Below the pieces are notes generated by a model. The model did no database searches, was not told the DNA's origin, and saw only the letters and a list, made by a program, of their open reading frames with translations. A DNA stretch of 64,000 nucleotides, from assembly GCA_018398805.1 (NCBI GenBank), contig JAGFBZ010000258.1, positions 1,674,001 to 1,738,000 on the forward strand, given 5' to 3'. The translations under genes were made by a program, and so were the position numbers. Positions 1 to 13,287 of the stretch are shown one piece after another. This DNA comes from Hirundichthys speculiger. Lineage: Eukaryota > Chordata > Actinopteri > Beloniformes > Exocoetidae. The first letter of the stretch is position 1. The number at the start of each line of letters is the position of its first letter.

Positions 1-3000
1 CTCACAAATGACCCAAATTAGTGCTATTTCCAGTTCTGATGTGATCTGAACTCAAACTGAAGTTGGGCTCAGGTGGTAATCATGAATCGAAACATAATCT
101 AGTCAAAAAGGCAGAACTCAGTCTAGTGTAGCCTTGAAGGCGACAAAGATCAAGTCAATACTTGCAAAAGCTCTCATGGGGCAGGAGAAAAAAAAAATCA
201 TGCAGTATTTGCTACACTGCGCTTTTTATAGAAACCTATGCTGTTATGTTAAATGCTTCTTTTCAACCTTTGGAATAAAACAGAAGACCAAAACATTATG
301 GCTCTCCAGTGTGGATGTTGTTGTGTTACAGTTATAGTTCCCAACAGAGGTAGAAAAAGCACTGATAAAGTCTCTCCACTTTTTGCGACAATTTCAAAGT
401 TTTGTCTGCAAATCTATGAAAATGGATTTGTGAATCTGATGTGTTGTTTGTGATGACATCATTTTAATGAGCTACTGGGCTGAGTTTTCTTGGAATGTAA
501 AATAAAAGATGCAAGATGAGTCTCTACTGCCCAGTCCCGACTGAAGCAACAGCTCAGCAACGTACAGTTGTAATTTCACATCATGAACAAACAAAGAAAT
601 CTACATTCACCATTTCGTGAAACCTTCGCTGGCAGCAAAAGAGTTGGTTCTGTGAAAAATTTCTTCTGTCATCTCTGCTCCCTTGTGAAAGTAATACTGA
701 AAGCTTACGATGTCCCTTCCACACACATCTCCATCTAAAGTTTGCACACATCTGTCACCATGAGCCACAACCCTCTACAGGCCAAGTAAGATTGCAGCTG
801 CAAAACCCCCCAAGTGCAGTAAATCCAGTAAAGATCTTACAGTTTTACTGTTTATAACTTCAATTTTTCTTCTGTAAAAGTGCCATGTTATTCTCTTATA
901 AAAGTTAAACCCTTGGTTGGCATTAGAAGACCTCATGGGTCCACTTTACAGGATTCGGGCAGGTCCAGGCTGTTTTTAATCCAACTAGATCGAGCCAGAT
1001 TCCTTCCTGTTTTCTCCCATCCTCCCACTTTTATTTTTCCTATTTTGTCTCTTCTTTTTCCTTATATTCTAAACTCTTTTCTTCCATCTTCTTCTTTACT
1101 TCCAACTCTTTCTCACCTGGCATTCAGTCTTTGTTCAATTTCCCTTTTCATCTCTTCCTCTGACCCCTCTCTCCTTTCATTTCTCAGATCTGTGTCAATA
1201 TGTCTGATACCTGGATGGATCCAAGTAGCCATCATCATCTCCACAGGGGAAAATAGGTTTTCTGAGGTAGAGGGGGGAAAGTCTTTTGCCACTATTTTCA
1301 GCAAAAGCTGCAGGGAATTTTGCTGAAAAAATATTGTCGTCACCGGTGTTTACCAGTATCCATCTTCACCTCTGTTCGTCTCAGCTGCATTTCACATCAG
1401 TTTAATCTTCCAGATCCGTTGGGGATCAAAGTGGACTGTTAAGTCCCAGTTTCTTTATTTAATCCTGTGTTGGTAACAAAAGCACAGTTTTAAGTGACCC
1501 AAACATTAAAACAGTTTCCAGCTCCAGAACACTGCGTGGTCCCAAAGGTGCTGTGTTCTCGGATCACTTCATAAAGTCATCATGATCACACGCTGAGAGC
1601 CCACAAAGGAAATACTAAAACATCAAACCTTCACTCATACGCGCATAAAACTGACAACAAAATGAGACATTTGAGGCCGTCTGTCTTCTACAGCTTTATC
1701 CGCTCTGTCTGTTTCCATGTTCCCAACTGTGATTGTCCCCCTGAAGACCCTGGATACTAAACCAGACATGATATTAAAGGCCAAAGGCTTCAGTGAAAAC
1801 AACTCAGACGTGAAAATGAAAAAAATTACACACAAAAAGCCACTAATGCAACACCAAAAGTGTCCTTGAAAGGAAAATATTTCATAGACAGTGGTCAGAC
1901 TGTATCTCCATAACATACTAGAATAGGAGACAAGATGTCTTTGCTATTGTTAACACATTCTTGAAAGAGGTTTACAGCTGGGCGGGGGCCAGTACTTCCA
2001 GTCCACCACGATGTCAAGTGTCAGCAACTGCGTGGGCATCCATCACCTGCAGAGGATACAGGCAGCAATTCCCTTCATGTCCAACTCTGCCTGTTGTCAG
2101 CAGTGTGCTTCATTCACATACTGCTATCCTGAAAGAGTAGAGGGACTGGTCTTCATCCAGTGTCGCATCGTGCTGCTGTGCAACCATTGGCACATCAAGA
2201 GAAATTTGTAATTTTACAGTAATGTATAGAAATTCTCCAAATAGAATTCTCTTGTCGGTGCTTTTTGGCAGCACATGAACTTATGTTAGGTCCAAATTTT
2301 GTGTTTATACAAGAACATGTATAACATTCTGTAGAATTACCTTTGTTTAAGCCAAAAATTGCCTTGCTGTTCCTTGTAAAGGTGCCATCTCTGCAACAAC
2401 GTCTCATTTAGTCATCTAACATGCTTCTTTGAAAATTTGATCATATATTAATCCCAATTTGGGCTGTACTCCTGCTTTGCAGTCTGCTGACAAAGCCGCC
2501 TGTGGGAGGGTGCACTTACAGAAAGGCTTTAATGTCATCGGCTGGCCATTTTGCACATGGACTCGCTCACAGTGGACAGTTTGATGAATAGCATGACTCA
2601 CACATCTATTCTTTAAAGAATATGAATAATTATTCTTTCAAATGTACCTTAAAAACCAGAAAGCAATCAACCCACTTCCCTGTTATTAAAAGTATAAATG
2701 TGCACGCCAACTCAAATGTTGGTTCAGCTTTAAACAGGTTTTTAAGCAGCAACAAGCAGATTAAAACACAGAGGTAGAACTATGTTGGATACAAAAAAAC
2801 TTAACTAACAAGTAAGAAGGTAATGCAATTAAAACGGTCTCAATACTGCTGTGTACTGTACCGTACACACTACCAAGTGTTATGGTACCAACTACAGTTT
2901 CAGCCACATTCGATGACAGCAAAGGGAAATAAGAACTACCATCCAATACATGGCCATCACCCTGAACACTCCAGCAGGACAGCAAAAATGTCATATGCTG

Positions 3001-4380
3001 ATGATGGGTAGGGTAATGGAGTAGTTGAGATGATTCTGAAGCTACGGAAGCTACAATATATCTCTGAATGGATGTTTGGCATTTGGCATATTGGCTCCCT
3101 TGTACTTATAAGGAGAAAGGTTGACACAAAGGTTGCATAAAAACATTTATGCAGATGCTGCTCCAATCCTCACAGCAGAGAATTCAAAAAATATGGCAAA
3201 AGCACTTGACAAAATCATCACCCTGAGAAGATTTTCAAAAATATAAAAAAAATAATGTGCTGAATGTTGTGGTCTTCATAGTTCTCATTTCTCTTTACTG
3301 ACATCAAAAAGAATGTGCACATCATTTAGATGTGTTTGCAAGCCTACTCCCTCACAACTGCGCAAGGACTCGAGTAACCATGACATGTCTAATGGCCATT
3401 TCATGTAGTGATGGTTTGGAGACAACTGAAGCTAAATTGACTTGCATTTGATTTTTTAAATTTTCCCTTATTACTTGATATGGAAACATTTTCATTTAGA
3501 ACATGTTTACCACCGATCTGTTATGGAGGCCATGTTGTATCATGAGATTTTGTCATTACATCCCTACTAATGATGGATGCTAACACCACTTTGTACTTGA
3601 TGCTCTTATCAACATGGTTTTCCAGTTTTCTGGAATGAACAAAAGATTTATGATATAATGTTTTTATGTCAAAATCATGTGCTCCTGTGCAGGAGTAGGC
3701 CGTCCTTCTGCATCCTCCTACTAAAGCATAGAGCGCATTTCCCCATGCGTGACATAGACTGTACATCCAGTTAGCATCTCAGTTTTTTTTTTTTTTTTTT
3801 TGCAGTGCCACATTTTTGCCCAGAACCTGACAGCAATGTCTGGTTCTTTAGATCCATTTGGTCTATCAGGGACCTTAGAGTCACCTCCTAAAGTCACTCT
3901 ATATAACAATACCACTTCTGACCACATGGGGGCATACATCTCTGCTGTGCCGACATAAAAGAGCCAATTAACTAATGAACAGGGACGGTCCGGCATGTCT
4001 TGTAGTACCAGTTTCTCTCTCTAGAGGACCCTCCAGGGCTGATGGTTTAACTACATGTTGTATGTTATATCCGTGTGGTACTACTAGTGGCTTTAGGCTT
4101 TTAGGAACCAAATGTTTGTAAAAACATTTTTCACTGAGCATGTTTCTGTTGTGACAGAGACAAACACAGCAAGAAACCAAGAGAGGGTGGCCATGTTACA
4201 GCCAGAAGAGATGGTTACCCTCCAACCAAAAACTAGCCGACTAACCCCTTGCTCCTTCACATGTTGAACTGTCCTTCAGCATGTGGGAAGGATAAAGTGG
4301 GAAGGACATTGAACCACACATTGCAAAAGGTATCATAAGACAATGTTCTTATAGTGCCAATCCCAAGCTTGGCTAAACCT

Positions 4381-4416
4381 CAATAGGGAAAAACTGAAAG
4401 AAGAAGAAGAAGAAGG
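4381..4416 (+). mobile_element. Possible RTE-type LINE 3' tip with GAA tail
   Basis: The sequence AGGGAAAAACTGAAAG is followed by AAG repeats. This resembles the GACAGCCGAAAGAAGAAG ends of fish RTE (Rex3-like) LINEs. It is only about 35 bp, so chance similarity is possible. Confidence 0.3.
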
Positions 4417-5184
4417 CACAGCAGGCTGATATGGAGGTACCCAGGACCTGATGAGTCTGTTTCAGTTCAGCTGGAGATACTGAAAGGCAAGACTACCTCA
4501 CCATAAAGATTCAGCAGTCCTCATTAGCAGACCAGCTAATGAATCTTTGTTTCATATTATGTATCATAACCCTAATTTGTTCAAATTTGGCCTCTACACC
4601 AAAAGATGTCACTAAATGCGGTTGGTTAAGCAGAATACCCATTGCCTCCAATTACCCATGAAATGACCTTTAATACCATTCATCATATTAGCATTTGGCC
4701 AGAAATCATCTCCTCTCTGGCTCTGGCTTCAAAGCGGAAGCTCCAGCTCATTCAGATCAGAACTTGGAGTCAATCCATCTTGAATATGCGATGGTGTCTT
4801 AAAGCTGGATTTCGTTTGAGTCTTTGAACCTTTAGAACGTATCAAATGAGAAGTTTAAGATGGAGTCAGAGTTCAGGGGGGGTTGAAGGATAATCCTCTG
4901 AAGTCAGAGCTGACAGATGGGCTGCCTGCAGGCAAAAGTTTTTACAGGAATACGTTTTTACTTCTTCAAGTTCTTCAAAGACAAACAGTTTCCACAGAAA
5001 GATAATCCACAATAAACACGAGGAAACCTTCCGTGTGCCTCCAATTCCTTTAAGCTGAGCAGAATGTTTTCATATCAGGCTGTTGTTACGTCCGTCTGCC
5101 ACACAGCAAGAAGCTAAAACTCCAGGAAATAATCCCTCTCTAAACTTTATTACAGCATTCCATTTTGCTCAGAGCGTTGGTGGA

Positions 5185-5645
5185 GGGACAGATGAAAGGA
5201 AAGAAAAAGAAGAAGCTTGAATTAAGGGAAAAGAAGCAACTGCAAATGTAAAAATGTAAGGATAAAAGAAAACTAGAGTAAAAAAAGAAACAGAATGGGC
5301 AGAAACGATGGCACGTTTTTAGCAGGAGGAAAAAAAACTGGTGGAAAGAGGAGAGGGAGGAATGGAAGCATCAGGGTGATGAGAGGAAAGTCAAGGATAT
5401 GGATGTGAGGAAGTAAAGGAAAATAAAGACAAGAAGGAGATGAGGAGGGAAGGGAAGGAAAGGAGAATGAAAAGGTAGAAAACATGAAAGGAAAGAAACT
5501 GAAAAGATGATAGAGGGAGACAGCGAGAGAGGAAGAACAGACAAGAGGATGGAAGAGGGAAAACAGAATAACAGAGAGAGAGAGAGGCAGGCTGAAAGAC
5601 AGAGAGAATAATGGAGAAAGCCTGAAAGGGAAGAGATAAAGACTA
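5185..5645 (+). repeat. Purine-rich (GA-rich) tract
   Basis: About 460 bp of almost unbroken purine-rich plus strand (GGAAGGAAAGGAGAATG style), grading into AGAG repeats at 5574-5586. The minus strand is correspondingly pyrimidine-rich, which yields a spurious Ser/Leu/Phe-rich open frame. Such tracts can form triplex DNA. Confidence 0.8.
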
Positions 5646-5975
5646 TCTATTAGAGAGGAGGATGAGTCTGAAACACACACATACCTCAGCATAAAAGCCC
5701 AATAACATTGCAGTGTGAACACACACACCCAATGTGACAACCTGCAGCCGCTGGTGCCAAGGCAACAGTTGCAACAGTTATTCGGATTGACACAAGCTGT
5801 GAGTGTTGCCCTGGACAGCAAGTACATACACACACGCACACACTCTGCTGAATCTCCTGAACACCAGAGGTGAAAAGGAAATAGCATCATTTCCTGCTTC
5901 CTAATGTTCGCTATAATCTTTTTCTGATGACATCAGTGAAGAGTGCAGACATGTGAATGACACTTCGATCTTGCC

Positions 5976-6011
<36 letters not shown>
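5976..6011 (+). repeat. (CA)n microsatellite
   Basis: About 18 CA units, the first of three CA/TG arrays within 300 bp. Confidence 0.95.
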
Positions 6012-6015
<4 letters not shown>

Positions 6016-6123
6016 AGACATTGAGAAACACACCTCATTTAGATTCAGAGTCGTGAGGGAAAAGGAAATTGTTGAGTCAGGTCTTTTTCTGGAAGTGTGT
6101 GTTTCATTACCATATCCATATCA

Positions 6124-6149
6124 AACACACACACGCACACACACACACA
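6124..6149 (+). repeat. (CA)n microsatellite, interrupted
   Basis: A CA array with one CG interruption. Confidence 0.9.
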
Positions 6150-6221
6150 AGTTTTACTGGACACACTGATCGCTTCAAGAAATGTCTTAAATTTCAATTC
6201 TCCGCTTTCTCATTGAACGGT

Positions 6222-6266
6222 CTGTGTGCGTGTGCGTGCGTGCGTGTGTGTCTGTGTGTGTGTGTA
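6222..6266 (+). repeat. (TG)n microsatellite, interrupted
   Basis: A TG/CG array in inverted orientation relative to the two CA arrays just upstream. Confidence 0.9.
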
Positions 6267-6385
6267 TTGATGCTATGGTTCTTACATAGTAATCTGCACA
6301 AGAGGCTGATTCATCATCTTCAGTGTAAAATATGCAGCTGATGGCGTTTGACTGGGTTTCAGTTTTACTTTGGGAGCCAGGGTGG

Positions 6386-6428
6386 AAGTAGGAGGTAAGG
6401 AGGTAAGGAGGCAGAAGGTAAGGAGGCA
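6386..6428 (+). repeat. Short GGAGGTAA tandem repeat
   Basis: Four to five imperfect copies of an octamer (AGGAGGTA variants, ending AAGGTAAGGAGGCA). Confidence 0.7.
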
Positions 6429-8116
6429 CGGGGAAAAATAAAAAAAGACATTTATAACAGAATTCCTCATCTCTGGTTCAGAGCATTGGCATCCTGACAT
6501 CCAACCTTCAGTCATTTATCACTCAAAGTGAAATCCAGCAGCCTGTTCCAGAGGTTCTCAGTTTCAACAAGCTGGTGAGAAACCCACCATTCAATCAGCC
6601 CACATCAGCTGAAACCTCCTTGTCAGTTCATCTAGATCCATCAGATGGATGCATCTCTCAGCAAAAACTGGCATGAAGGACACTGATCTGTTGTATTTCG
6701 GGGTGCAGAAGAAGTGCTTCTAAACTGACTGGTGGCATGTTTGTGAGTCTTTGTCAACTGTGGTGACAAAACAAGTTTGTAGATGCAACAATTTTAACAT
6801 GAATATTTCCAATGATCCGTGAAATTGTTATCTGCTTTCTGAAATCGGTCTCACTGTGCTCTTGAGACCATTAGAGGGGGGATATTTCTGTGCTTGATAG
6901 CTTTGAGTTGGATGTTAATAACACAACCATGTTAATTAACCACCTTAGACTGGAAGGTTTTCAGAGAGCCATTCAGATTTGCTGGGCCCTGTGCTGTCAC
7001 AAGCTTAGATCTGATCAGTAGTTGAGTTGGGTGCCTGACCGCCCCTGAAAAACCAGCTGCTGATGAAAAGAGATGGTTGAAAGATGAGCTGTAATACTGC
7101 ATCTCTGTGGTATTTTGAGCAAACTCAGCAAATTTTATCCCCTTTTGAGAAAATGTCATTGTGTCTCCTTTAACACCGAATCTTGATTTTCCTCCTTCAG
7201 GATGAGAACTCTGTCAGTGACAGACTGAATTTCCTGACAAAGACGGAGCGTGGTTAAACGAAGAAGTAACTTCATTTTCAGAGGAAATAATTTTATAAAT
7301 ATCTACTAAGTGACAACAGTAGTCGTCTGCATATTGTCATACAAGATAGCAAAAGCCTTCATCTGATGGTTAAATTCTACTTTTGTAAAAGGCTCATAAT
7401 ATAGAATGGTTGAAGTCAACTTTTTAAATAAAGAATAGAAAGGGTTAAATGGATGGCCTTTAATGTTCACATCAGTAGTTTATGTAATGAAAAAATTAAA
7501 GGCCGGATGACTCCAACCAACAGCAGGATGCAAAGTTTCAATAAGCCACTGATAATTTTCAGGCTCATTTCATTGTGATGGATTCTGTCATTTAAGTTAA
7601 TGAGCAGCTTGTTTTCACATTTTCAATTAAGCAAAGATACCAGAGTGCACACGGTAGGAGGCACAGTACAATAATAACTTGATCACACTCTTCTCAGTAA
7701 GCTGTACTTTAACTCAGCATAACAGGAATTTTCTATCACATGAAAGTTCTGACCCCTGACTTATCCTGAAGCACAAAGTGATGGTAAGAGTGAAGCAAGT
7801 AGTGACTACTGTGACTTCACCGTAGTCACAGTGAAGCCAAGCGCTACATCAGCATCATCATATTCCCTCGTTTTAACTTACTGGTGACTTTTGTTTGTCT
7901 CATTATCTCCGTCTCTCTCTGCCTTTCTTTTCAACCCCATTAAATATTTTTCCGTGGTGTCCCTTAAGGGTTTATTCACCTCATAACTCCTGCTCTGTGC
8001 TGTGTGCGCGCATGTCAGTGCAAAAAAACCCAACACAATATAGCTAATACTCCCTGAGCACACTGAGATGAGAGCACCACTGCCACCCACTGGAGTATAT
8101 GTGCCATTACACTTTA

Positions 8117-8195
8117 ATCCAGTACGGCAAAAAAAAAAAAAAAAAAAAAAAAGGCTTGTTAATCCAGTACGGCAAAAAAAAAAAAAAAAAAAAAA
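8117..8195 (+). repeat. Tandem duplication of a CCAGTACGGC plus poly-A unit
   Basis: Two copies of 'TTAATCCAGTACGGC' each followed by 22-23 A's, separated by GGCTTG. They lie inside the hAT fragment. Confidence 0.85.
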
Positions 8196-8212
8196 TGTCC
8201 CCGGGTCACACA

Positions 8213-8214
<2 letters not shown>

Positions 8215-8247
<33 letters not shown>
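8215..8247 (+). repeat. Poly-C run (33 C)
   Basis: An uninterrupted run of 33 C's, so 33 G's on the minus strand, with strong i-motif and G-quadruplex potential. Its exact length is likely to be error-prone in the assembly. Confidence 0.95.
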
Positions 8248-8249
<2 letters not shown>

Positions 8250-8287
8250 CATCACACCACTATTTGCACTATTTGAGAAGGACTGGA

Positions 8288-8420
8288 CTACAGTGTCCCC
8301 CCATCTATTGCTATAGCATAGCATTCCATGATATAGCGAAACCATATAGATAAGATTTTATTTTATAGTTAAAGCCTAATTTTATAGGTAAACACACTTT
8401 TAAAACAAACTGTACATAAA
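8288..8420 (+). mobile_element. Possible pogo-like MITE scrap
   Basis: ACTACAGTGTCCCCCCATC followed by ATATAGCGAAACC and T-rich sequence. This resembles the CAGTGATCCCTCGNTTATCGCGG ends of pogo/Tigger-like elements, such as the copy at 29.8 kb. No second end was found. Confidence 0.3.
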
Positions 8421-10948
8421 GTTGTAAAAAAAAAAAACATTGTGAGCAAAAAAAAAAAATGCATGGAAAATACTGTAACAACTCTGAGGCGTAGGATTAT
8501 TGGACATCTGAGAATGGTAGAGAGAACTCAGAACTCCAGCTTTATTATAAGTCAGTGAACACACCAGTACATAACCAAGGGGAGTCATCACCTGTCCCTC
8601 CCATTTCACTCATGGTGCTGAAATAATTATAGTAGAACCCACTGAATTAAATTAGAACTACACAGAGCAACAATAGAGCACACAGAAAAGCACCCATTAG
8701 AGAAGAATTACCCAGCTCCCCATATTCATCTCCACCCAAATTTTACATTATGCAGTATTTGTTGTTCCTTGGGTGGCACAAAACTGTATTATACCCATTT
8801 CAAAAATACCACAACCCACAGAACAGAGGTGTGCAGGGGTTCTGTTCATTGTTAGCCCAGCCCCCCATCTGCCTCTTCCTCCTGTTGTCTGATATTAAGC
8901 TGTGTCTCGTTGTCTTCAAAGATCGTCTTACCTGCCCTTCCCTTGCTAGTCTGATGTCATTCTGTTTGTGATTTTGCCATGTTCTTTGTTATAGTCCATC
9001 TATATTGTTTTCTGTGTTGCCTCACTTGAGCTTTTTGGATTTTAAGTATTTTAGGATATCCTGTTGTGGCAGCACCTTTCGTTCTTCAGTTTTTGTTCAA
9101 ATAAAGGGACAATACTTCTTACTCATGCCTCCAAGTCTCCTGTATTTTGGTCCTACACCTCTCCTTGCCACTTGGCATGTAATTTTATTGCAGTCCGCTC
9201 AATAGCTCTTTGAATTTTGATCTGTTCTAGAGAGGGTAAATAATGTGATCTATGTGACCACGGAGTCACATGTCTCACTCAGGTCAAAAAACGATGTTGT
9301 GCTTGTGGAGACCTCCATTACCCTCCCACACTGTGTTTGTGAAAGTCTTGTAATGGCTTTGAAAATGAATTAATTTATTAAGTTGCTTCAGCAGACTGCC
9401 ATGTTAGATAGGTTACCCTCTGACACATGCTGCAGAGTGGGTGAGCACAGTATTGATCCAAAACATCTCATCTCAGCACTGGATTACTCCATCAGGTTGA
9501 AGGAGGGCGAAATCGGACAGCAGAGCCAGAAAGAGAGTTTGGTGATGAAAAGAACATAGGTTGAATGCATCTACGTCCCCCATTAGCCTCTTTTTACCTT
9601 TGATAAAAACATAGTTTCTTTGTTAGCCATCTGCCTAAATTGTTGATACTCCAACATCCAACATCTGTTGTCTGTTCCACTCTTCCTCATTAGCTGCCTC
9701 ACTGTTCCTTGTTAACTGTAGTTTTCTTCTTCATTAGGAAAAGTCTGCTACAAAAATAGCTTCAGTATAATGAAAATGTTTTCTCACAAGATCTGAAATG
9801 AAAAAAAGAAAACTCTGGTCTTTTCAGTTTCTTTTAGGTTTGAGCTTCATGACAACAGTAATGATCATAAACACCGATACAGGCCAACAGAAACCCTCAT
9901 CAAGAAAATGATCCTCCTATTAACAAGGGACTATATATTATATTTGACAATAATGGTAACATCAAGCAAACTAAAGCCTGTGAGTTTCTAAAAATGTGCT
10001 GGAAGTCTCCTAATACATTTGTACCTCCAAGAGGTGGCTGATATGACCGCAACCTTGACCAGAATAGTAACCATGTCCAAAACCAAACCTGTTCACATTC
10101 CTGACACTAGGAGGTGTAATATCTTCAATTTAGTATGCTACCCTAATTAATTCAACAGAAAGATGAAGAGTAGCGTCCACTGCTTCCTGCCATTAATCCT
10201 AAATTACAGTCACGCTGTTTTCAAGATAATAATCATTTTTACATTTTCCCTATTTCCATAGGAAGTAATCTCTTGACTGTGGAGCTGCAGATCTAAGACG
10301 TTTTCATTTTGTTGTTTATCTCTTGCCACCGTCTCTCTCTGGCTGTCCCTTAATCAACAGAGGCAGATGACCACTCTGGTCAAATGTTGCTGAGAATTTT
10401 TCTGTCCATGTCAAAGATTGTAAAATATTTTGTACGGTATGTGAAAAGAGTTGTGTCAGTGAAGATGAGAAGTAGAAGAAAAACAGTTTTAAATGCAGTT
10501 ATCCGTTATACTCCCAGGGCATCCAATGCTATGGTTGGGATAAAAAAAAAAAGAAAAAACTGATGCCGATGCGTTGTTGAACCAAGTTTAAGAGTAATTC
10601 ATGATTCGGGGGTAAAAACAATCCAGTGTGTCAAGTTTCATCTTAGATCAGTTGAATATTCTTGCATCCATTTTTATCCTAATGCCGTATTTCATGAGAG
10701 CAGCAGGTCAGTAAAAGTACCGTTGCAGAACCCGGAATTATCCAAAATTAGGCAGGTTTCACTGGGAGATGACAGCGTTAGCAACATTCAACTCTATGCT
10801 CCATCATTTGCATAAGGATCAATTCAAAGCTCAGACAGTGTCACTGTGAGCGAGTGCTAATTAATTCTCCCCCTCCCAGCCTTTTAAGCGTTTTAGCCCA
10901 GCCTGGGGTTTATAGGAACTCTGGGTATTAGGCAAATCTTGCAGTGGA

Positions 10949-10967
10949 GTGTGTGTGTGTGTGTGTT
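10949..10967 (+). repeat. (TG)n microsatellite
   Basis: About nine TG units. Confidence 0.9.
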
Positions 10968-12524
10968 AGCATTGGCTGCACAGCTGCATCAAGCTAATCC
11001 TTAAACTAACAGAGAGCTTTCCGCACGTATACACCTAAGTGTACAATTAAAACAGTCCCTGAACACAGGCACAGTGTGAATCTGACATTTAGAACCTTTT
11101 CTTTTCACAAATCTATTTACTTCAGAAAAATCAACTTTTCTTTTAAGCCATGCATCGTACTGCTTTGCCAGTCAGTCATCAGATTAACCTTTCTAAACCC
11201 GTATTAGCACCTTTAGATGGAATGAGGACATTGGTCATTATTCTTTTGTTATCTCATCACTGATTTTTCTTAGAAATAACCTATTTTTCATCTCAAACTC
11301 ACTCAAACTCACTGTCTTTTCTAATTAATTAATTAATTGTGAGGAATCCACTCAACTGACTCACTCCTTGTCATTATCATGCATGTCAAGTATAAACAGT
11401 GACTGCATTATCATGATTTATTGCTCTTTGAGAAAATCAAGCATCATTTTTGTGTGACGTTTGTGAAATCACTTTAGTGCACGAAGTGGGCAGTAACCCG
11501 GCACCTCTCAGCTGCTGCATTTAACTTTAACTAGCAGGTTGTTGTGCTGTGATCGAACTCTGCTGGTCCAGCAGCTGCTCTATTGATCCAGAATTGATCC
11601 AAACAGCAGCTGCCAGAGAGTATTTGCACCACTGCTGGTGAAAACACACAGACAGAGAATCTGATGCGGGAGGTTTTCAGTTTGGCCTGTGCCAAAGTGT
11701 TACCCCTGTAAATGGTGAGTCAGACAGCAGAAAAAACAGAATTTTGTTCACCTTTCTGGCAATTTAGGAGCCAAATGTTCACATATCAAACATAAGTTCA
11801 CTCACTTATTCTTCTTCTAGCAACAGCTGGTGCTGGCTAGATGCACTGAATGCAAAAACTAAATATCCAAGACAGCCTTCAGAAAATTATTCATGCTATT
11901 GTTTAATGGGATCATATCAAATTATACCATATTCTGTGATTTGTAGATAAAAAAAAAACAATCACAATGTCTTTACAAAGAGTGTTTATCTCTTGTAAAT
12001 CAGCCAAAAGCTTTTAGCACAGCTAATCTCATTTGAAACACAACAAAAACTGTCTTTAGCTCTAAAAGTGTTATGTTAACTTGACGCTTCTTTCCATAAA
12101 TGTCAAAATTTCACAGTGAGTATATTGAACAAGAGAGTTCTTTTTTTTTTTTTTTTTTTTACTTTAACCTGATACTTCTTCAGTGAACTGTAAAAAAAAC
12201 AGCAGTGACTGTCCTTCTCTGTTCATTGATCCTTCAGATACTTCAGACACAAAGATTTCCTTTGGGAAACAAAAATCTCCCTGCAAAGCAAACCTATCCA
12301 CTGCTACCTCGATGAATCAGTTTGATTGCAACAACTATTCAGATTGACTAATCACCTATTAAAAGTATGACCAATCAATAATAAAGATAACAACTAGTCA
12401 TGTTAGATTTTTGTTGCCAGAGGGTCAAACCCATTTTGAGAACTTGTGCTGCCTCATGTCAAAACTGTTTCTTTTATTGTCTCTTGTCCATTTTCCATTC
12501 AGGTTATAGTTACAGCAGAACTTA

Positions 12525-12715
12525 AGCAAAGAGGCCCAGAAACATCTCCCTAGGGAGGCAGCCAGGAGGAGTCCTAACCAGATGCTCCAACCACCTCAAA
12601 TGGCCCCTCATGATGTGGAGAAGTAACTCTAGTCTGAGTCCCATGCCAGTGGCAGAACTTCTCACCCTTAGCTCTAAGGGAGAGTCCAGCCACCTTATGT
12701 AGGACATTCATTTCA
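12525..12715 (-). mobile_element. Non-LTR retrotransposon ORF fragment (C-terminal region)
   Basis: The minus strand encodes RWLEHLVRTPPGCLPREM, the 'RWLGHVLRMPPGRLPREVF' motif near the C-terminus of a LINE family common in fish, with the preceding 'LSLRDRVRSS' region also visible. It is truncated on both sides. A different part of the same family's tail lies at 35.45 kb. Confidence 0.55.
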
Positions 12716-12759
12716 ACTGCTTGTATCCACAGTCTCAATCAGACTTGTATGAAAAAGTG

Positions 12760-12945
12760 AGGACAAAGAGTATGGTGTCCCTCCCCCAGGAGTGGGTTAC
12801 TGGGGTCCCACCCTGGAGCTAGGCCGAGGTCTTCACCTACAGGCCCTCGTCAGGATTAGCCTGAACAGATGACACGGGTTCATCCTCATGTGGGCCCACC
12901 ACCTGCAGGAGGGGCCATATGACTCGATGCAATCCAGGATGTCTA
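12760..12945. repeat. Dispersed repeat scrap (CCCACCCTGGAGCYAGGCC)
   Basis: GC-richer than its surroundings and containing 'GGTTACTGGGGTCCCACC', a phrase I associate with widely dispersed fish repeats. Class unknown. Confidence 0.35.
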
Positions 12946-13226
12946 GGGGCCGAACGCATATTTTACAATTTTATTCTTTCAACAGATAAATAACTCATAA
13001 ATAAATCAATAATCAGTTTTTATTCATGGTGGGGGGGTTTTTTAACCTTTGGAACCAGAATTTGTTTTCAGTGTGCACCTGGTGGCCATGAGTGGGATTT
13101 CATTTTAAACACACAAAAATGGCTTGACTTTTAACAGCAACCATGTCCATCATTTATATATTAAGTCTGCTCTGGTCTGTTTGTGGTGAATTATGATGAA
13201 AACTGATACACACCGATCAAGCATAA

Positions 13227-13287
13227 CATTAAGATAACGTGACTAAACAGTGACACAGTGACTAAACAGTGACACGTGACTAAACTC
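13227..13287 (+). repeat. Short tandem repeat, GTGACTAAACA units
   Basis: Three imperfect copies of 'GTGACTAAACAGTGACAC', arranged end to end. Confidence 0.8.

Larger units (their letters stand above)
7801..8285 (-). mobile_element. hAT/ZBED5-like transposon fragment, 5' part
   Basis: Read on the minus strand it starts with CAGTCCTTCTCAAATAG, a hAT-type terminus, followed by a poly-G run and 'GCCGTACTGG' repeats. It then has a decayed N-terminal reading frame with the words RDTTEKYLMGLKRK and DADVALGFTVTTV. The second word resembles the start of the BED region of ZBED5-like hAT transposases. The element is cut off near 7800, so only the 5' part is present. The same family occurs in opposite orientation at 59.96-60.56 kb, with the two alignable over about 330 bp. 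Confidence 0.65.

Noticed and set aside
880..1326. 148-codon plus-strand open frame
   Set aside because: Ser/Leu/Phe-rich translation of a pyrimidine-rich stretch, with no domain and no splice context; it lies in the trhde intron antisense to the gene.
5273..5890. 205-codon minus-strand open frame, the longest in the window
   Set aside because: It is the translation of the polypyrimidine strand of a purine-rich repeat and a CA array; composition alone explains it.
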